A model generated the notes under the pieces. That model was given only the letters and a program-made list of their open reading frames with translations, did no database searches and was not told the DNA's origin. Below, piece by piece: positions 24,536 to 35,549 of a stretch of 64,000 nt of DNA; position 1 is the first letter of the stretch; each line of letters starts with the position of its first letter. The translations under genes and the position numbers were made by a program. The DNA comes from Harmothoe impar (lineage: Eukaryota; Annelida; Polychaeta; Phyllodocida; Polynoidae): NCBI GenBank assembly GCA_947462335.1, contig OX381710.1, positions 37,137,204 to 37,201,203 of the forward strand, read 5' to 3'.

Positions 24536-25820
24536 ATGTGTACCAGCCAGCCTCCTCCTTTACCTGGTTGCCAGGTTACTCCAGGAAGCATGTATGTTCC
24601 AAGGACCAGAGGTACTGATCAGAGGGGAACCCCTTATCACCATAGGGAGAATATGTCTATGGCGGATGAGTTGGTGTTCCAGAGCAATCCTGCAATTAGA
24701 AGGTTGGGGATTGATTCGGTACCGAGTGACGTGGGGAACTCAAGGGCAGTGGACTATGCTTTAAGTCAGGCTGAAATTCCGTTGAGAACGGGTATGACTT
24801 CAGTAAAAAAGCAAGCCATCAAAATGAAGCAGTTTGATGGTTCGGTCCCATGGAAGAAATGGTTCACACGATTCGCGGCGGACATGCGACACAATGGCTG
24901 GGAAGGTGATGAATGCCTTGCAGCTTTGTCATGGTGTTTGCGTGATGGTCCTGGTGATCCCGCCCTAACAAGTGCTGAATTAAGTGGGAGTAGAACGTAC
25001 AAGGGGTTGGTGGAAACAGCCTCGTGGGCTTTGGGATCCACCTCCGGTGCGAACCCCGCGTCTGAATTAGAGACAAGGGTTCAGAAGCTCGGTGAAGGAC
25101 ATCGACAGTTTGGGATGGCTCTCCGAGTGCTAGCTGCAGAAGCGTTTGAGACTCTAAGTCCGAGCGATCCATGGTTGGTGAGGAAGTTGTCCAGCCTGTA
25201 TATAGATGGATTGCGGGATGAAAGGTTGTCGGCTGAAATAGCTTCGCAGTGGAAGACAACTATGTCTCTGGTGGACATCTTAGAACTCAAAGAAGATGCT
25301 CTTAGAAAATGGAAGCTGTTGAAAACTGTTGAGGCAGCCCCGGTAACTGGAACTGAGACACCTGAAGCGGGGGGTGATCTACCGTAAATTCCCGCGTACT
25401 ACCCGCGGGTTGTACGCGAACCAGACTCAGCTTTCATTTGATACCAAACATGCCTATATAGGGTGCGGGTTATACGAGGGTTTTTATTACTATGGAACAG
25501 TACTAAAATTGAAATTTTCAAATTCAAAAACGGGTTATAGGATTCCCCTGAGTTGGGGGTGCGGGTTATACGCGAGATGCGGGTAGTACGCGGGAATTTA
25601 CGGTAGTTACAGGAGGATTGCAAGAGGTGGCAGCTGTAGAACCTAAATGGGGAGTTTGTCATACTATTTATAGGAGACAAAAGACTCGCTTATGCGCCAG
25701 ATGAGGGTACGTTGCAAACTATGATCCGGAAGGTCATAGATGAACGAACTAAAGCTGAGGAGGCTGAGAAGGTCATGACTCGTGGTCGCGGTAAGGGAAA
25801 ACCTAACAAAGACACAAAGT
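24536..25820 (+). pseudogene. Capsid-like gag frame (gypsy-type element), split by a MITE
   Basis: An 850-nt frame contains the pattern seen in retrotransposon capsids: MKQFDGSVPWKKWFTRFAAD, then LAALSWCLRDGPGDPAL and a helical domain to about 25330. This is the usual phi-xG-xxxW-xxWxxxF start of a Ty3-type capsid. A TA-flanked MITE (25380-25605) breaks it. After the MITE the frame resumes towards the zinc knuckle at 25820, with another stop near 25703. The ATG at 24536 may be only the edge of a broken frame and not the native start. Confidence 0.65.
25380..25605. repeat. MITE, TACCGTAAA family, copy 2, inserted in gag
   Basis: The inverted ends TACCGTAAATTCCCGCG and CGCGGGAATTTACGGTA enclose gcgggttatacgcgag motifs like those at 12224-12454. 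Removing it with one TA restores an open gag frame across the site. Confidence 0.85.
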
Positions 25821-25861
25821 GTTACAATTGTGGGAAGAAGGGTCATTTTGCCAGGACATGT
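25820..25861 (+). other. CCHC zinc knuckle of gag (gypsy-type element)
   Basis: The stretch encodes CYNCGKKGHFARTC, an exact C-x2-C-x4-H-x4-C nucleocapsid knuckle, preceded by a basic GRGKGKPNK segment. A stop lies a few codons further on (TAA near 25886), another sign of decay. Confidence 0.85.
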
Positions 25862-26311
25862 TGGTCCAAGGATACAAAGAAAGTATAATCAGTTGAGAAA
25901 CAGAAAGATGAACCCTCTCCTGACCAAAGCCCACCACCGACGGAAAACTAAAAGGGGTTGTTGTCGATGACAAGGTAACAACCCCGCCTGTGAGTGTCAA
26001 AAATACTGTCGAGGTGATATCAAAGGACGATAGTTCATTGGAACCGCTGGGGTTAGCCGCACCTAAGTGATCCGCCAGGTGGAGTAGGGCCCCAGGGAAC
26101 GAACAAGATAGGTGTTGAAGAACTAGCTCTTCTGGACACCGTTCGTAGAATTGAGTTGGCGGAAGAAGTAAAACGGTTTTGTACTTCGCGACTCAAACCC
26201 GATGATCCTAAGGTCAAGTTTCTCAACTCGAGAGGATATGATTTGGGCTGTGAAACTGGAATCCAGAGATTTGCTTTACAACCTTCCCCATTAAAAGGGA
26301 AGAGATGATAT

Positions 26312-29157
26312 TTGCCTGTACAGATTCAAGGTTCCTTGGGGGAAATTTTGATCGATACTGGTGCTAGCCACTCCATGATGGGTCATCATTTCTTTAAGAA
26401 ACTGGTAGGTCTACCAGCCAGCCCTGTGGGGCCAGGGTCGGTAAGGACTGCCGATGGATCTCTTATGCGGACGCATGGCAGACGGGTGATACCCTTTTGG
26501 GTGAATCAACATTCATTTGTTGTTTCGACAACTGTAGCTGAATTGACAGATGAGGGAATTCTAGGAGTGGACTTTTGTTCTCTCTATGGTGCTGTATTGG
26601 ACAGTGTGTCAGGGGAGCTCACTTTTCAATACCCACAAGAGATGAAAGTCCAGTGTGTACTCCATTGAATTTCAGGCGTCTCATCAGTCTCTGAGACAGT
26701 GAGAATTCCTCCTTGCCATGTGTGCAATGTAGTTGTATACTGCCGAGATGTGGAATTTGATCGCATGGGGGTGGTGGAACCTAATCAGGAGCATTTAGGT
26801 AAGCTCGGGTTGGTTTCCACTAGCACCCTAGTGCAAAGTTCAAGACGAACAGTAGTACCAGTCAGTAATATGACCTTCCAGGATGTATACCTGGAGAAGG
26901 GAACGACCTTTGGGGAGGTGACATATGCTGACGTGGTAGGAAGAGCTGATTCACCTGAGGTGGAATTAGCAGCTCTGAGAGCAGTGGAATTAGGTGCCTT
27001 AGATCCATCCGCTACACCAGTTGTGTTGCAGAACACCGGTGAGCAGGAAAGGAATGGAGGGTATGGATTGCCACTGCATCTCCTACCATTAGTGACAGAT
27101 AGTCACCTGGAGCAGGAGGAAGATATGGAGAGTCTGGCGCAGTTATTGTGTCACAATTCTGACTTGTTCTCAGCTCCAGGGGCGCAGTTGGGTAGAACTG
27201 ACCGAGTAACTCATTGGATAGACACCGGTTCTAGCCCACCTTTACGCTTGCCTTACCGTGGTCTTCCATTGTCAAAGAAGCAGGCATTGGAGGATGAGGT
27301 GGACAAAATGCTGGATGAGGGGATTATAAGACCTTCTGATAGTCCGTGGGCCAGTCCTGTGGTAATGGTTACCAAAAAGGATGGCACTTGTCGGTTCTGT
27401 ATATACTACAGGAGACTGAATGGGATTACTAGGAAGAATGCATATCCCTTATCGCGCATTGACGAGAGCCTAGATTCTCTAAGAGGTAACAAGTGGTTTT
27501 GTACCTTGGATCTGCAGTCAGGATACTGGCAGATCGGAATGCACCCAGAGGATAAAGAGAAAACGGCATTCACGACCCATAGGGGGTTGTTTGAGTTCAA
27601 TGTGATGCCATTTGGCTTGTGTAACGCTCCAGCTACATTTGACAATATGATGGAAACAAGTGGTTGTAGACGAGGGGGGACTCTCCGCCACTACACTCGG
27701 ATCTGACACGGTAAGCCACTGGTTGTGCCTTTTATCCTGGGATCCCATGTGTCACGTGACTCCTGACCTCTATTCCTGCCCTCTCATTGGTCAGCACTTG
27801 ATATACAAATGTGACATGTATCCAGTTTTTTAGAAATTCATTCTCAATATGATGGAAACAATGCTGAGAGGCTTGTTGTGGAAGAGCTGTCTGGTATATC
27901 TGGACGACATCATAGTCTTTGGAAGAACTCGGGAGGAGTGTCTATCAAATTTGAGGATGGTGATTGACTGACTGAGGTCCTATAACCTTAGATTGAAAGC
28001 AAAGAAGTGCAAGTTCTTTAGGAAGTCGGTGGAATATCTGGGCCGAATAGTCAGTGGCACAGGTATTTCGGCGGACCCAGGGAAATTGGAAGCAGTGGCG
28101 AGTTGGGCAACTCCGAAAGATCAGAAGGAAGTAAGATCGTTTCTGGGTTTTTGCTCGTACTACCGTGATTTCATCCCCGGGTTTGCTGAGGTGTCAGCTC
28201 CTTTACAGGCGCTAGTGGTGGGTAAAAGGAAAGGAATGCTGAAGCTACTGCCATTTATTTGGACGGATATGGCTGAGCAGGCTTTTCTCAAACTTAAGGA
28301 GTTATTTACTGTAACTCCTGTGTTGAGTTACTCTACTGAGGGTGATCAGTTCATCCTTGACACCTATGCCGAGTATAGGCGCTGTCTTGTCCCAGGTGCA
28401 AAATGGGAAGGAAGTGCCCTTAGCGTTTGCTAGCAACAGCTTGAGTAAAACTCAACGCAGTTATTGTACTACCAAGCGGGAATTGTTGGCTATAGTAGTG
28501 TACACAAAGAAATTTCGCCATTACTTGTATGGTGGGAATTTTATTTTGCGTACGGATCACTCATCCTTGAGATGGCTCCTGAACTTCAAGGAGGCGGATG
28601 GAATGATGGGTAGATGGATCTCCTCGTTGTCTGAGTTGGGAATAGAGAATGCCCAGATTCAGCATCGGAGTGGAGTGAAACACGTGAATGCGGATTGTTT
28701 GTCTAGGAGACCAATTCGGAGATATGCACGTGTGGATTGTGATGATTGTGGCATACATAACGCTTTGGTGGTGCTAATAATGAATTTCGACCCAACCCAG
28801 TTTTGGTCGGCGGAGTCCATAGTTGGAGCTCAACAGGAGGATGAAGGTATCAACTTGATACAGAATCTGATCCTGGAGAGGGCTGCTCGTCCCGTCAGGC
28901 CGGCTCTGTCATTAGAAGGTGTGGAGGTAAGGAATCTAGTAGGCCAATGGTCTCAGTTGGTAGTACGAGACAGCCTATTATGTAGATGGAAGACTCTGGA
29001 AGGCAAAGCCAGAAGGAGGTTGCAGATAGTTCTGCCTGCTTCTCTAAGGTGGGAAGTATTCAAGTACTTCCATGGTCACCAAACCTCTGCTCACTTTGGC
29101 AGGAAGCGGACACTGGACAAACTATCGACAAACTGTCTTATTTTTAACAGCGGTTAG
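26312..29157 (+). pseudogene. Pol: protease, reverse transcriptase, RNase H and truncated integrase (gypsy-type element)
   Basis: The protease (26312-26668) has ILIDTGASHSMMG, with the catalytic Asp codon at 26354. After a stop and an open stretch, RT (about 27220-28000) shows DEGIIRPSDSPWASPVVMV, TLDLQSGYWQIGMHPEDK, PFGLCNAPATF and, after an insertion, VYLDDIIVFG. A tether/RNase H region follows with SFLGFCSYYRDFIPGF and TDHSSLRWLLNF, with a frameshift near 28360. The integrase HHCC region begins (HGHQTSAHFGRKRTLDKL, about 29080-29135) but breaks off. No D,D-35-E core is found before the next frame. In-frame stops (for example at about 26666 and 27967) confirm inactivity. The domain order is that of Ty3/gypsy. 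Confidence 0.88.
27660..27844. mobile_element. 185-bp insertion in RT with a 17-bp target duplication
   Basis: The 17-mer CAATATGATGGAAACAA occurs just before (27643-27659) and just after (27845-27861) the insertion. It splits RT between PFGLCNAPATF and the YLDD motif. A long duplication is the mark of LINE-machinery retroposition, so a SINE or retroposed RNA fragment is likely. No A-tail and no certain pol III box are seen. Confidence 0.7.
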
Positions 29158-29297
29158 CACATCTAGACTGCTACACACAAAGGAGGGAGAGAGGAGACAC
29201 TTGTGAGGTAGTACAGGAGGACATTTTGTAACAAATTTTTCCTGTTTTCTACCCGTGTAAGCTCATATTTGGTGGGCTCCTCTAGGCCGCCCTCTGT

Positions 29298-30356
29298 TTG
29301 AATTGTCATGGCAGATGGCTATCCGTCGGGCAACTCCCTCCGGGGAGTCGCTCTGCGGAGGTTACCCCTCCGTCGGAGGATGATAAGGAATTGATAGCTT
29401 TAGGGGACCTGGAGTCTACAGCTCCGGTCGACTATAGTTTGCCGAAAGTTGTAAACAGGGCAGAATTGCCAAAATTTGTATATCAACCTCCAAAGAAATT
29501 GAAGAATAGGGGGAAGAAACGCCGTAACGGTAATGGGATCAGTGAGATTAGAAAAGCCGAGCAGGTGGAGGTGATGCAATCCCTCCTGGCAAAAGGAGAA
29601 CAGGTTAAACTCCTTATAAGCAAAGGACTCACATTAGCACAGGCTAGAGGGTTTGTTTCGGGCCCAGGGATTAAAGGTCTAGAGGCTGGGGGTTTTCCGC
29701 TATTCCAGGTGGGAAACATGAAATCACCTCCGGGCATGGGGGTGGGCCGGGCTGACCCGAACTATCCCGGGATACCGGTGTATCCGACTGCTGACGCTCG
29801 GGTGGGAGCACCATGGGGTCAAATGTCATACGACCGTTCAGATGGTCTGCATGCGGTACATGGGGAGTTTATACCTGACTGGGAGGCTCCTGATCAGACG
29901 AAACCAGAAATCATTCCAAAAATGGCGGTTGTGGCTCTTGCAGCCAAATTTGAACAGTTCGACATGAATGACGTAATTCCCGGTTCAAAATTGTGCCGAG
30001 GAGCTTTCATACAGCAATTAGACGCGTGTAATGAGAGGAAATGTACCAGTTTGTATAAGGCCCCTTATTACAATTCGAAATCTAAACCTTACATAGGGGA
30101 AATCATCAAGGAAGGGGGTAGAGTTAGATTGCCCGCTTATGAAGACACTGAACGAGATATGGAGTGGTGGCTTGAGCACATTAGCTCAAATGCTCACCAG
30201 GGATATAAATTCTGGGATGAGGTGATTAGGCAAAGTATGGGGACATACAGAGCCGCCGATCTCTTTAGTGAGGACAGGGATCGATTGAAGTGGGCTTGGC
30301 TGTCGTTTGTACCACCGGGTAGTCCAACTTACAAATCCGGACGGGGTGGCGAGTAG
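29298..30356 (+). CDS. Extra frame A of the gypsy-type element (unknown protein)
   Basis: About 350 codons remain open on the sense strand directly after the broken integrase. I do not recognise the protein. The first codon of the open stretch is not ATG, so either a later Met (for example MQSLLAKGEQVK) is used or it was part of a longer polyprotein. Features: a strongly basic KKLKNRGKKRRNGNG patch near residue 75, a KAEQVEVMQSLLAKGEQVKL helix, a Gly/Pro-rich middle, and a Trp-rich C-terminal third (MEWWLEHISS, LKWAWLSFVPPGSP). There is no signal peptide or transmembrane segment, so it does not look like an envelope protein. It ends at a TAG at 30354, where the frame of B is already open. Confidence 0.55.
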   Translation: MNCHGRWLSVGQLPPGSRSAEVTPPSEDDKELIALGDLESTAPVDYSLPKVVNRAELPKFVYQPPKKLKNRGKKRRNGNGISEIRKAEQVEVMQSLLAKGEQVKLLISKGLTLAQARGFVSGPGIKGLEAGGFPLFQVGNMKSPPGMGVGRADPNYPGIPVYPTADARVGAPWGQMSYDRSDGLHAVHGEFIPDWEAPDQTKPEIIPKMAVVALAAKFEQFDMNDVIPGSKLCRGAFIQQLDACNERKCTSLYKAPYYNSKSKPYIGEIIKEGGRVRLPAYEDTERDMEWWLEHISSNAHQGYKFWDEVIRQSMGTYRAADLFSEDRDRLKWAWLSFVPPGSPTYKSGRGGE

Positions 30357-32946
30357 GGACTGGGCAATGTCCTTTTGGCAAGTGCATGGACAGAAGTCCA
30401 ATAGCAGAATATCATGATTTGTATCAATTTGCACGTCATCTAATAGAATTCCATGGACACTCCAAGATGATGTGGCAATGTAGGAGTAAGTCCAACCGTT
30501 CGCCCAGGTGTATGAAAGGGAACGAGCCATTTAGCACCTCCCGGAAAGGATGTATGCTAAGGCACCTGATTGATGTTCATCACATCAAGGCTGAGGTGGC
30601 CATGGCTAATCTGGACGTACTTGAGATGCCTCCGGAGTCATTAGGACTCACGGATAGGGAAAAGTGCATAAGAACACCACAGGGGTTGGCTTACACCCTA
30701 GTGTTCAACCATAACCCAAGAAGGTTGTGGCTGAATAGGAAGGTGTGGCCCTACTATCTTCAGGATTTTCCTGAAAAGGCTGCTGACTATGTCAGTAAGT
30801 CACGGTTGGCCACTCCTCCAAAGGCTAAGACCTTGTCGTCAGGCGGTACAGTGGATTGTGGAGTGCACACTCCTGTACCTGTGAACCTGAGACAGGTGCA
30901 GGCCAAAGGGTCAGGTGGGTCTCCAGCTTCGGCTGGATCAGACTCGGGGTCACCTGATGGTCGGTCTACCCCGACTAAACGACGAGCTCCAGGGTCCTCC
31001 TCTGGATTCAGTAGGGAAACCTCTGAACCCGGGAAGGAGGGGACTGGTGGTCAACTACCGAGGATTGCTGTTAGCCCACAGCATGCCGAGAACGAGAGAA
31101 TGGTAATTGACCTGTTATCTTCTCCTGCAGGGGAGGATGATGACTGTGTCTTTGTGAAACAGGAGTCAACAACTCCTATCACACTCTCTGAAGGTAGTGG
31201 GGATCCAGAACTGTCAAGAGAAGTATTAAAGGTAGAGGAATTTTCCATAGACAGGTGGGATCATCAAACAGGGAAACTGAAGTCATTGGGTAAGAAGGTA
31301 GACTCAAAGAGTAAGCAAGTCTATAGGACTATTGATATCCACTCTGATGGGGATGATTGGGTGGACCAGCGGTCCACTCCACCTACAGGGAGGGTTGGGT
31401 CTGGTAGATTTGAGACGACAGAGAAACAGGAGGTGAGTTTTAGACTGTCCTCCGTTCCATCTCCATCTAGTTGCATGGGGGAACTATCACTAGACTCTCC
31501 AGCAGCTACCTCACATGATGAGGAAATATCTCTAGAAGCAGTCCCTCTACCCTTATTGACTGGTGATTTTAATCACCCTGAAAATGTCAGTATCAGAACT
31601 ATTCTGAAGAAACAGTATGTCACTGGATTGAAAAATTCCTTTGACACACTAGACTTGGCTTGTCAACTAGCTCTGCAAGTAGCCAGGTCTCAAGCTGAAG
31701 ATTTGGTAAGACAAAATCACGAGGCTGAGTTGGCGAAGGTGGAGGCTGTGAAAACAGATCTCCTATCTAAATTAGCCAAGAGTGCTGAGGAGATTGAAAC
31801 CCTCAAACAAGAGTTGGGACTCAGGACTGATGTCGTAGCAACTTTGGGTAAAATAATAGAAGATCTGAAATTATCCGCGGAAAAATCTCGAATGGAGAGT
31901 CAGCTGTTGATCGACGATCTAAAAACAAAATTAGATCGCAGTAAAGATATGGCCAGTGCTACTGGGCACAAACTCGCTGCTCTCAAGACGAATATTGAAC
32001 TGAAAGATAAAGTAATTGAGAAGCTAGAGCACAAAATAGTCTAACTGAAAAGTATTTCACTTTGGAAGGGGAAGCTCATCAAAATGATGACTATTTCGAG
32101 GAACTAGCTGAATTCTTTGAAGATTGCTACGAGATCCCTTTGTCTAGTTGGTATGAGGAGAGCGTGTACAGGGTTGGACAGGGTTCTGCTCCTCTACCCT
32201 TAGGATTTGACGGTGGTGCCTATGTTACCAAGAAGGGAGCAGATTCTGGGGTTGGCAACAACCCTGATGATCTCTCTCAGTCCTCTGCAGAATGTGAGAA
32301 GGATGCTGTCGAATGTGGTTACGTGGCTGCCTCCTCCATGACACCTGTGTCATTGGAGTCGACTGCTGTGTCATCTCCTGCTGCGACGCTGCAATCTGGC
32401 GCACTGGGGATGGACACAACTGTGTCTTCTCCTGAGACGATGGTCGCTCCAGGTGGGGTGTCTTCCCTCCCTGGACTCTCGGTGACTGAACTGCAGGCAG
32501 GGGTAACTGTCTCCACACCTGCGCCTAGCACCTCCTCCTGTCCATCACCTTATTGAATCTCTGAGGGTGAGACCAGGGAGGCGGTTCAGATACTGATGGA
32601 GCTCAATCAGGCGATCGAGGACGCTGGACAGGGGTCAACTGGCTATGCTGGTCAGTAACCCACACTTCCTGAAAATGGGCCTGAAGAATCGATGATGGTA
32701 GACCCTCCAATGGACTTACCTGTGACGGCTGGTTCTACGTCTATGAGCCACCGTCCATCGACCTTGGACATTCCTATATCCATGGCAGGTGTACCGATGA
32801 GTACGCAGGTCCATCTGCTCAGCCCTGGCGGTGTGTTTCTAGGAGCTGAAGTGGACGTTTCTATTGAGATGGACGGTAACCGGTCAAGTGAATGTATGTC
32901 ACCAGTATCAAGAACAGCAGAAGTAAGTTGTTATGGAGGTCCATAA
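30323..32946 (+). pseudogene. Extra frame B of the gypsy-type element: paired C2H2-like fingers, disordered middle, coiled coil
   Basis: It is open from 30323 to 32044. After one frame change at about 32040, the same protein appears to go on to 32946, with single TGA (32554) and TAA (32653) stops. Near its start are two finger-like units with identical second-half spacing. The first Cys pair is CPFGKC (30368-30385), the second spans 30479-30511, and each is followed by x17-H-x4-H (RHLIEFH and RHLIDVH). A Ser/Pro/Gly-rich acidic region of about 300 residues follows. At 31640-32040 lies a long heptad-rich helix (AELAKVEAVKTDLLSKLAKS and onward). No envelope hallmarks are seen. I know of no family with this layout; a nucleic-acid-binding accessory protein is a guess. 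Confidence 0.55.
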
Positions 32947-33908
32947 GTCCTCGTTGAATACTTTCGGAAGGATTGTTTCGATTAGAAGGGCTGGATCATT
33001 CTATTTTTCAACTTAAGCTGTCTTCTCTATGCTCTGGCTCATGCAGGTTTCAAGGGTTGTGTTCCCTGAGATGGTATATACATATATATATATATATATA
33101 AAAAAAATTAAAAAAATCGTTGCCATGATGAATTTGGTCTATTACCGTTCCACTGTTATGAAGCCATGTGACTTGTGCTACTACGTAAGATACACCGAAT
33201 GGACACCGATGTGACTCTGATTCATATGAGGTTTTGAAAACCTTAAGATGATTGTATCATGTTTACCGGATCTACGCTATATGTGTATATTTGTTCCAAA
33301 AATATTGACCTTCTAACTTTACTCTGGCGAGATAGCGAGTGAGTCTATCTAAATAGGCGGGTTGGGTCAAGGTTTACTATTAGTCAGATGCTTGCCACCT
33401 TTTTTGGTTCCAATGACTCTTATATGAAGGATTGGTAACTTTTTAAGGAGAAGTGTTCATGTTGATCTGTATGTATACTATACCTATTGTAAAAATCGTT
33501 TTCGATAAAACATGGTTGGTATACAGTGGTATATCTTAAAAGTTTTATTTTTTTTTTACGGTATATAGTCACGTTTGTTTTATAGGGCTTGACTAGACGC
33601 AGCTGTTATTGAAGGATGATACTCGGATATTGTGAAGCTGAGTTTTGATGATTGGTATGAGTGATGCTGATATCAAAGTATAGATGGATATAGAGAGATT
33701 GATATCTTTTGTATTCAAGAATGGATGTATAAATTTGTTCTATACGAAAGAGTTACATTTGTCTCCACTATGTATATGTTTGGAGACAATATATTTTTTT
33801 GGGTTGCTTTGAAATATGATTTGTCATCATATCGAGGTTTTGTATGTGAGAAAATACTGCACTTTGTTCCGGTGTCTGGACATTATTTTATTGTCTGAAG
33901 GGGGGTAG
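32947..33908 (+). other. Untranslated 3' end of the gypsy-type element
   Basis: About 960 bp of AT-rich DNA, including a TA-dinucleotide run near 33077-33100, between the last extra frame and the purine tract AAGGGGGG at about 33899-33905. No coding signal is seen. Confidence 0.6.
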
Positions 33909-34571
33909 TGTAGTGGGACGCTGTACTCTTTCTATAGAACCGGATTGAGTTATTTTGGTTGTGTTTACTGTGGCGTATCCGGGCCGCACTCCTGTCTGGT
34001 CTCCGGTATGTGATTACATAATCCGGCATATGAGGATTTGTGGAGTGCGACCTGGTAATACGCACCGAGCCTGGACCGCGATGTGTCACCCGAACTTACC
34101 CGGATACCGTGTCAGCCCGGAGAAACCGGTTTCAGGTTACCCGGAGTTCCTCGGGAACTCAAGTCTTCACGAGTAATGGAGTGGAGTTATATAATTCTCG
34201 GTATATAAACCCCTGGGTTCTTCTACTCTCCCTGCGTCTCTGTCCGTTCCACCCTGTGGGGGAACAGAGGAGATAGACGCATTGGTAGATAACTCTGGGC
34301 CCGCCTCCCTCTGAGGAGTCCGGCCCATATGGAGTTTACCGGGATCGGAGAGAGCCTTGGACATTGGGGAATTATTGATTAGACCGTGAGCGTATCACTC
34401 CTGTATGTTCATGTAACACCTGTTGTTGGAAAGCATATTTGAATATCACTATCCGTCTATATGATTACGTGCCGTATGTCACAATGAATAAAGAGTAATT
34501 TCTAAACAACCTATTTTCGAATCTGGAGTTTTTCATACCTCATGCCTATCTTAGAATAGCCAACAGCTACA
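33909..34571 (+). repeat. 3' LTR of the gypsy-type element, internally deleted
   Basis: 663 bp, matching the 5' LTR from TGTAGTGGGACG to AGCTACA. About 111 bp just downstream of the TATA region are missing (after the ctactc near 34229). The TATA box ggtatataaacccc is kept. Target duplication ATAG follows at 34572-34575. Confidence 0.92.
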
Positions 34572-34575
34572 ATAG

Positions 34576-35549
34576 ATTGAGAATGTATCATAACTTATGG
34601 CAGTGTTAGAAGGGGGGCCCTGAAGTGCAATTTCTGTAAGATACATCATGGAAATCAGGCTGAGGTCACATTTCGTATGAACAGGCTGAAACTGATTAAA
34701 CTATTCCTAAAGATGTAGTTCCATAATATAAGCATTAATAGAGCGGGTTAACTCCCTGGCTCCATGTACTTAGATCAGAATGTAATTTCTTACTCAGACC
34801 ACATCCGTATTTAATGTTCTTACTGCTGATGATACTGTTTGTGCGATATTATATAATTAGACACCTGATGTATGCAGGTTATGACATTAGACAGATGCAG
34901 GTTAGGGGGATTGACAGTTGGCAGATGGGATCTTTTATTCCTGCTCGGACCTCAAAAGGGTACACATTTCAAGTTTCATTAAATGTCGTCAGGAGTAGTG
35001 ACTGTGGGCAAATTTTTCCTTTTTCTCCTTTTGTATCATTCTTCACTGTACAAACTCATTATATACATACTCATTGTTACTGCCTGTTATAGACTACCAC
35101 ATGAAGCGAAAAATGTTCTACATTGGATGTTCACACCTCGCTGCATGGCCCTTGAGCCAGTGCAAAACAAAATGTGGCGGGCAAAATTGTGTATATACCT
35201 TTTGCAAACCTTTTGCAAACGTTTTTTTGCAAACGTTCTTTGTGTCAACGTTTTAATGTTTTCCAAACGTTAGGAAAACGTTTTTTGCAAACGTTTGCTT
35301 ACCTTCAGCAAACGTTTCCCAACCATAAGGAAAACGTTTTTTTGTTAGCTGGGTATGGTGTTTTTTCATCTGCATAGGCTACAGCGTGCCCACAGCCCCA
35401 TACAATAACTAACTGCATGACAGACCCTGCTCTCAATTTTGCCGAAAACTCTCTAAGCACAAACCCGGGACACGTGCCAACATGACCTGTGTTGCGAGAT
35501 CTAATACAGGCCATTGGCCTTCTACACAGGCAATATGAACCTTTGACAG
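34576..35549. other. Intergenic spacer with an AACGTT-rich MITE
   Basis: It has no gene. About 35190-35353 is a repeat rich in gcaaacgttt/aaacgttt motifs that ends GTTAGCTGGG. The inverse of that end (CCCAGCTAAC) starts the related block at 44412. Confidence 0.55.

Larger units (their letters stand above)
22122..34571 (+). mobile_element. Large Ty3/gypsy-type LTR retrotransposon with extra 3' reading frames
   Basis: The 12.45-kb element lies between two LTRs (22122-22895 and 33909-34571) with ATAG target duplications (22118-22121 and 34572-34575). A primer-binding-like TGGTGCCGTGACC follows the 5' LTR, and a purine tract AAGGGGGG precedes the 3' LTR. Order inside: gag-like coiled-coil frame, capsid-like frame, CCHC knuckle, aspartic protease, RT, RNase H, a truncated integrase, then about 3.6 kb of extra sense-strand frames. 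Pol order (RT before integrase) and RT motifs place it in Ty3/gypsy. It is inactive: stops, frameshifts, a MITE (25380-25605), a 185-bp insertion in RT (27660-27844) and no integrase core. At 12 kb it is long for the group, mostly because of the extra frames. Confidence 0.9.

Noticed and set aside
29298..33000. Envelope gene of an errantivirus-like element
   Set aside because: Neither extra frame has a signal peptide, cleavage site or transmembrane segment.
35190..35353. CRISPR-like regular repeats of gcaaacgttt
   Set aside because: Spacing is irregular, there are no spacers, and the genome is eukaryotic; it is an AACGTT-rich MITE.
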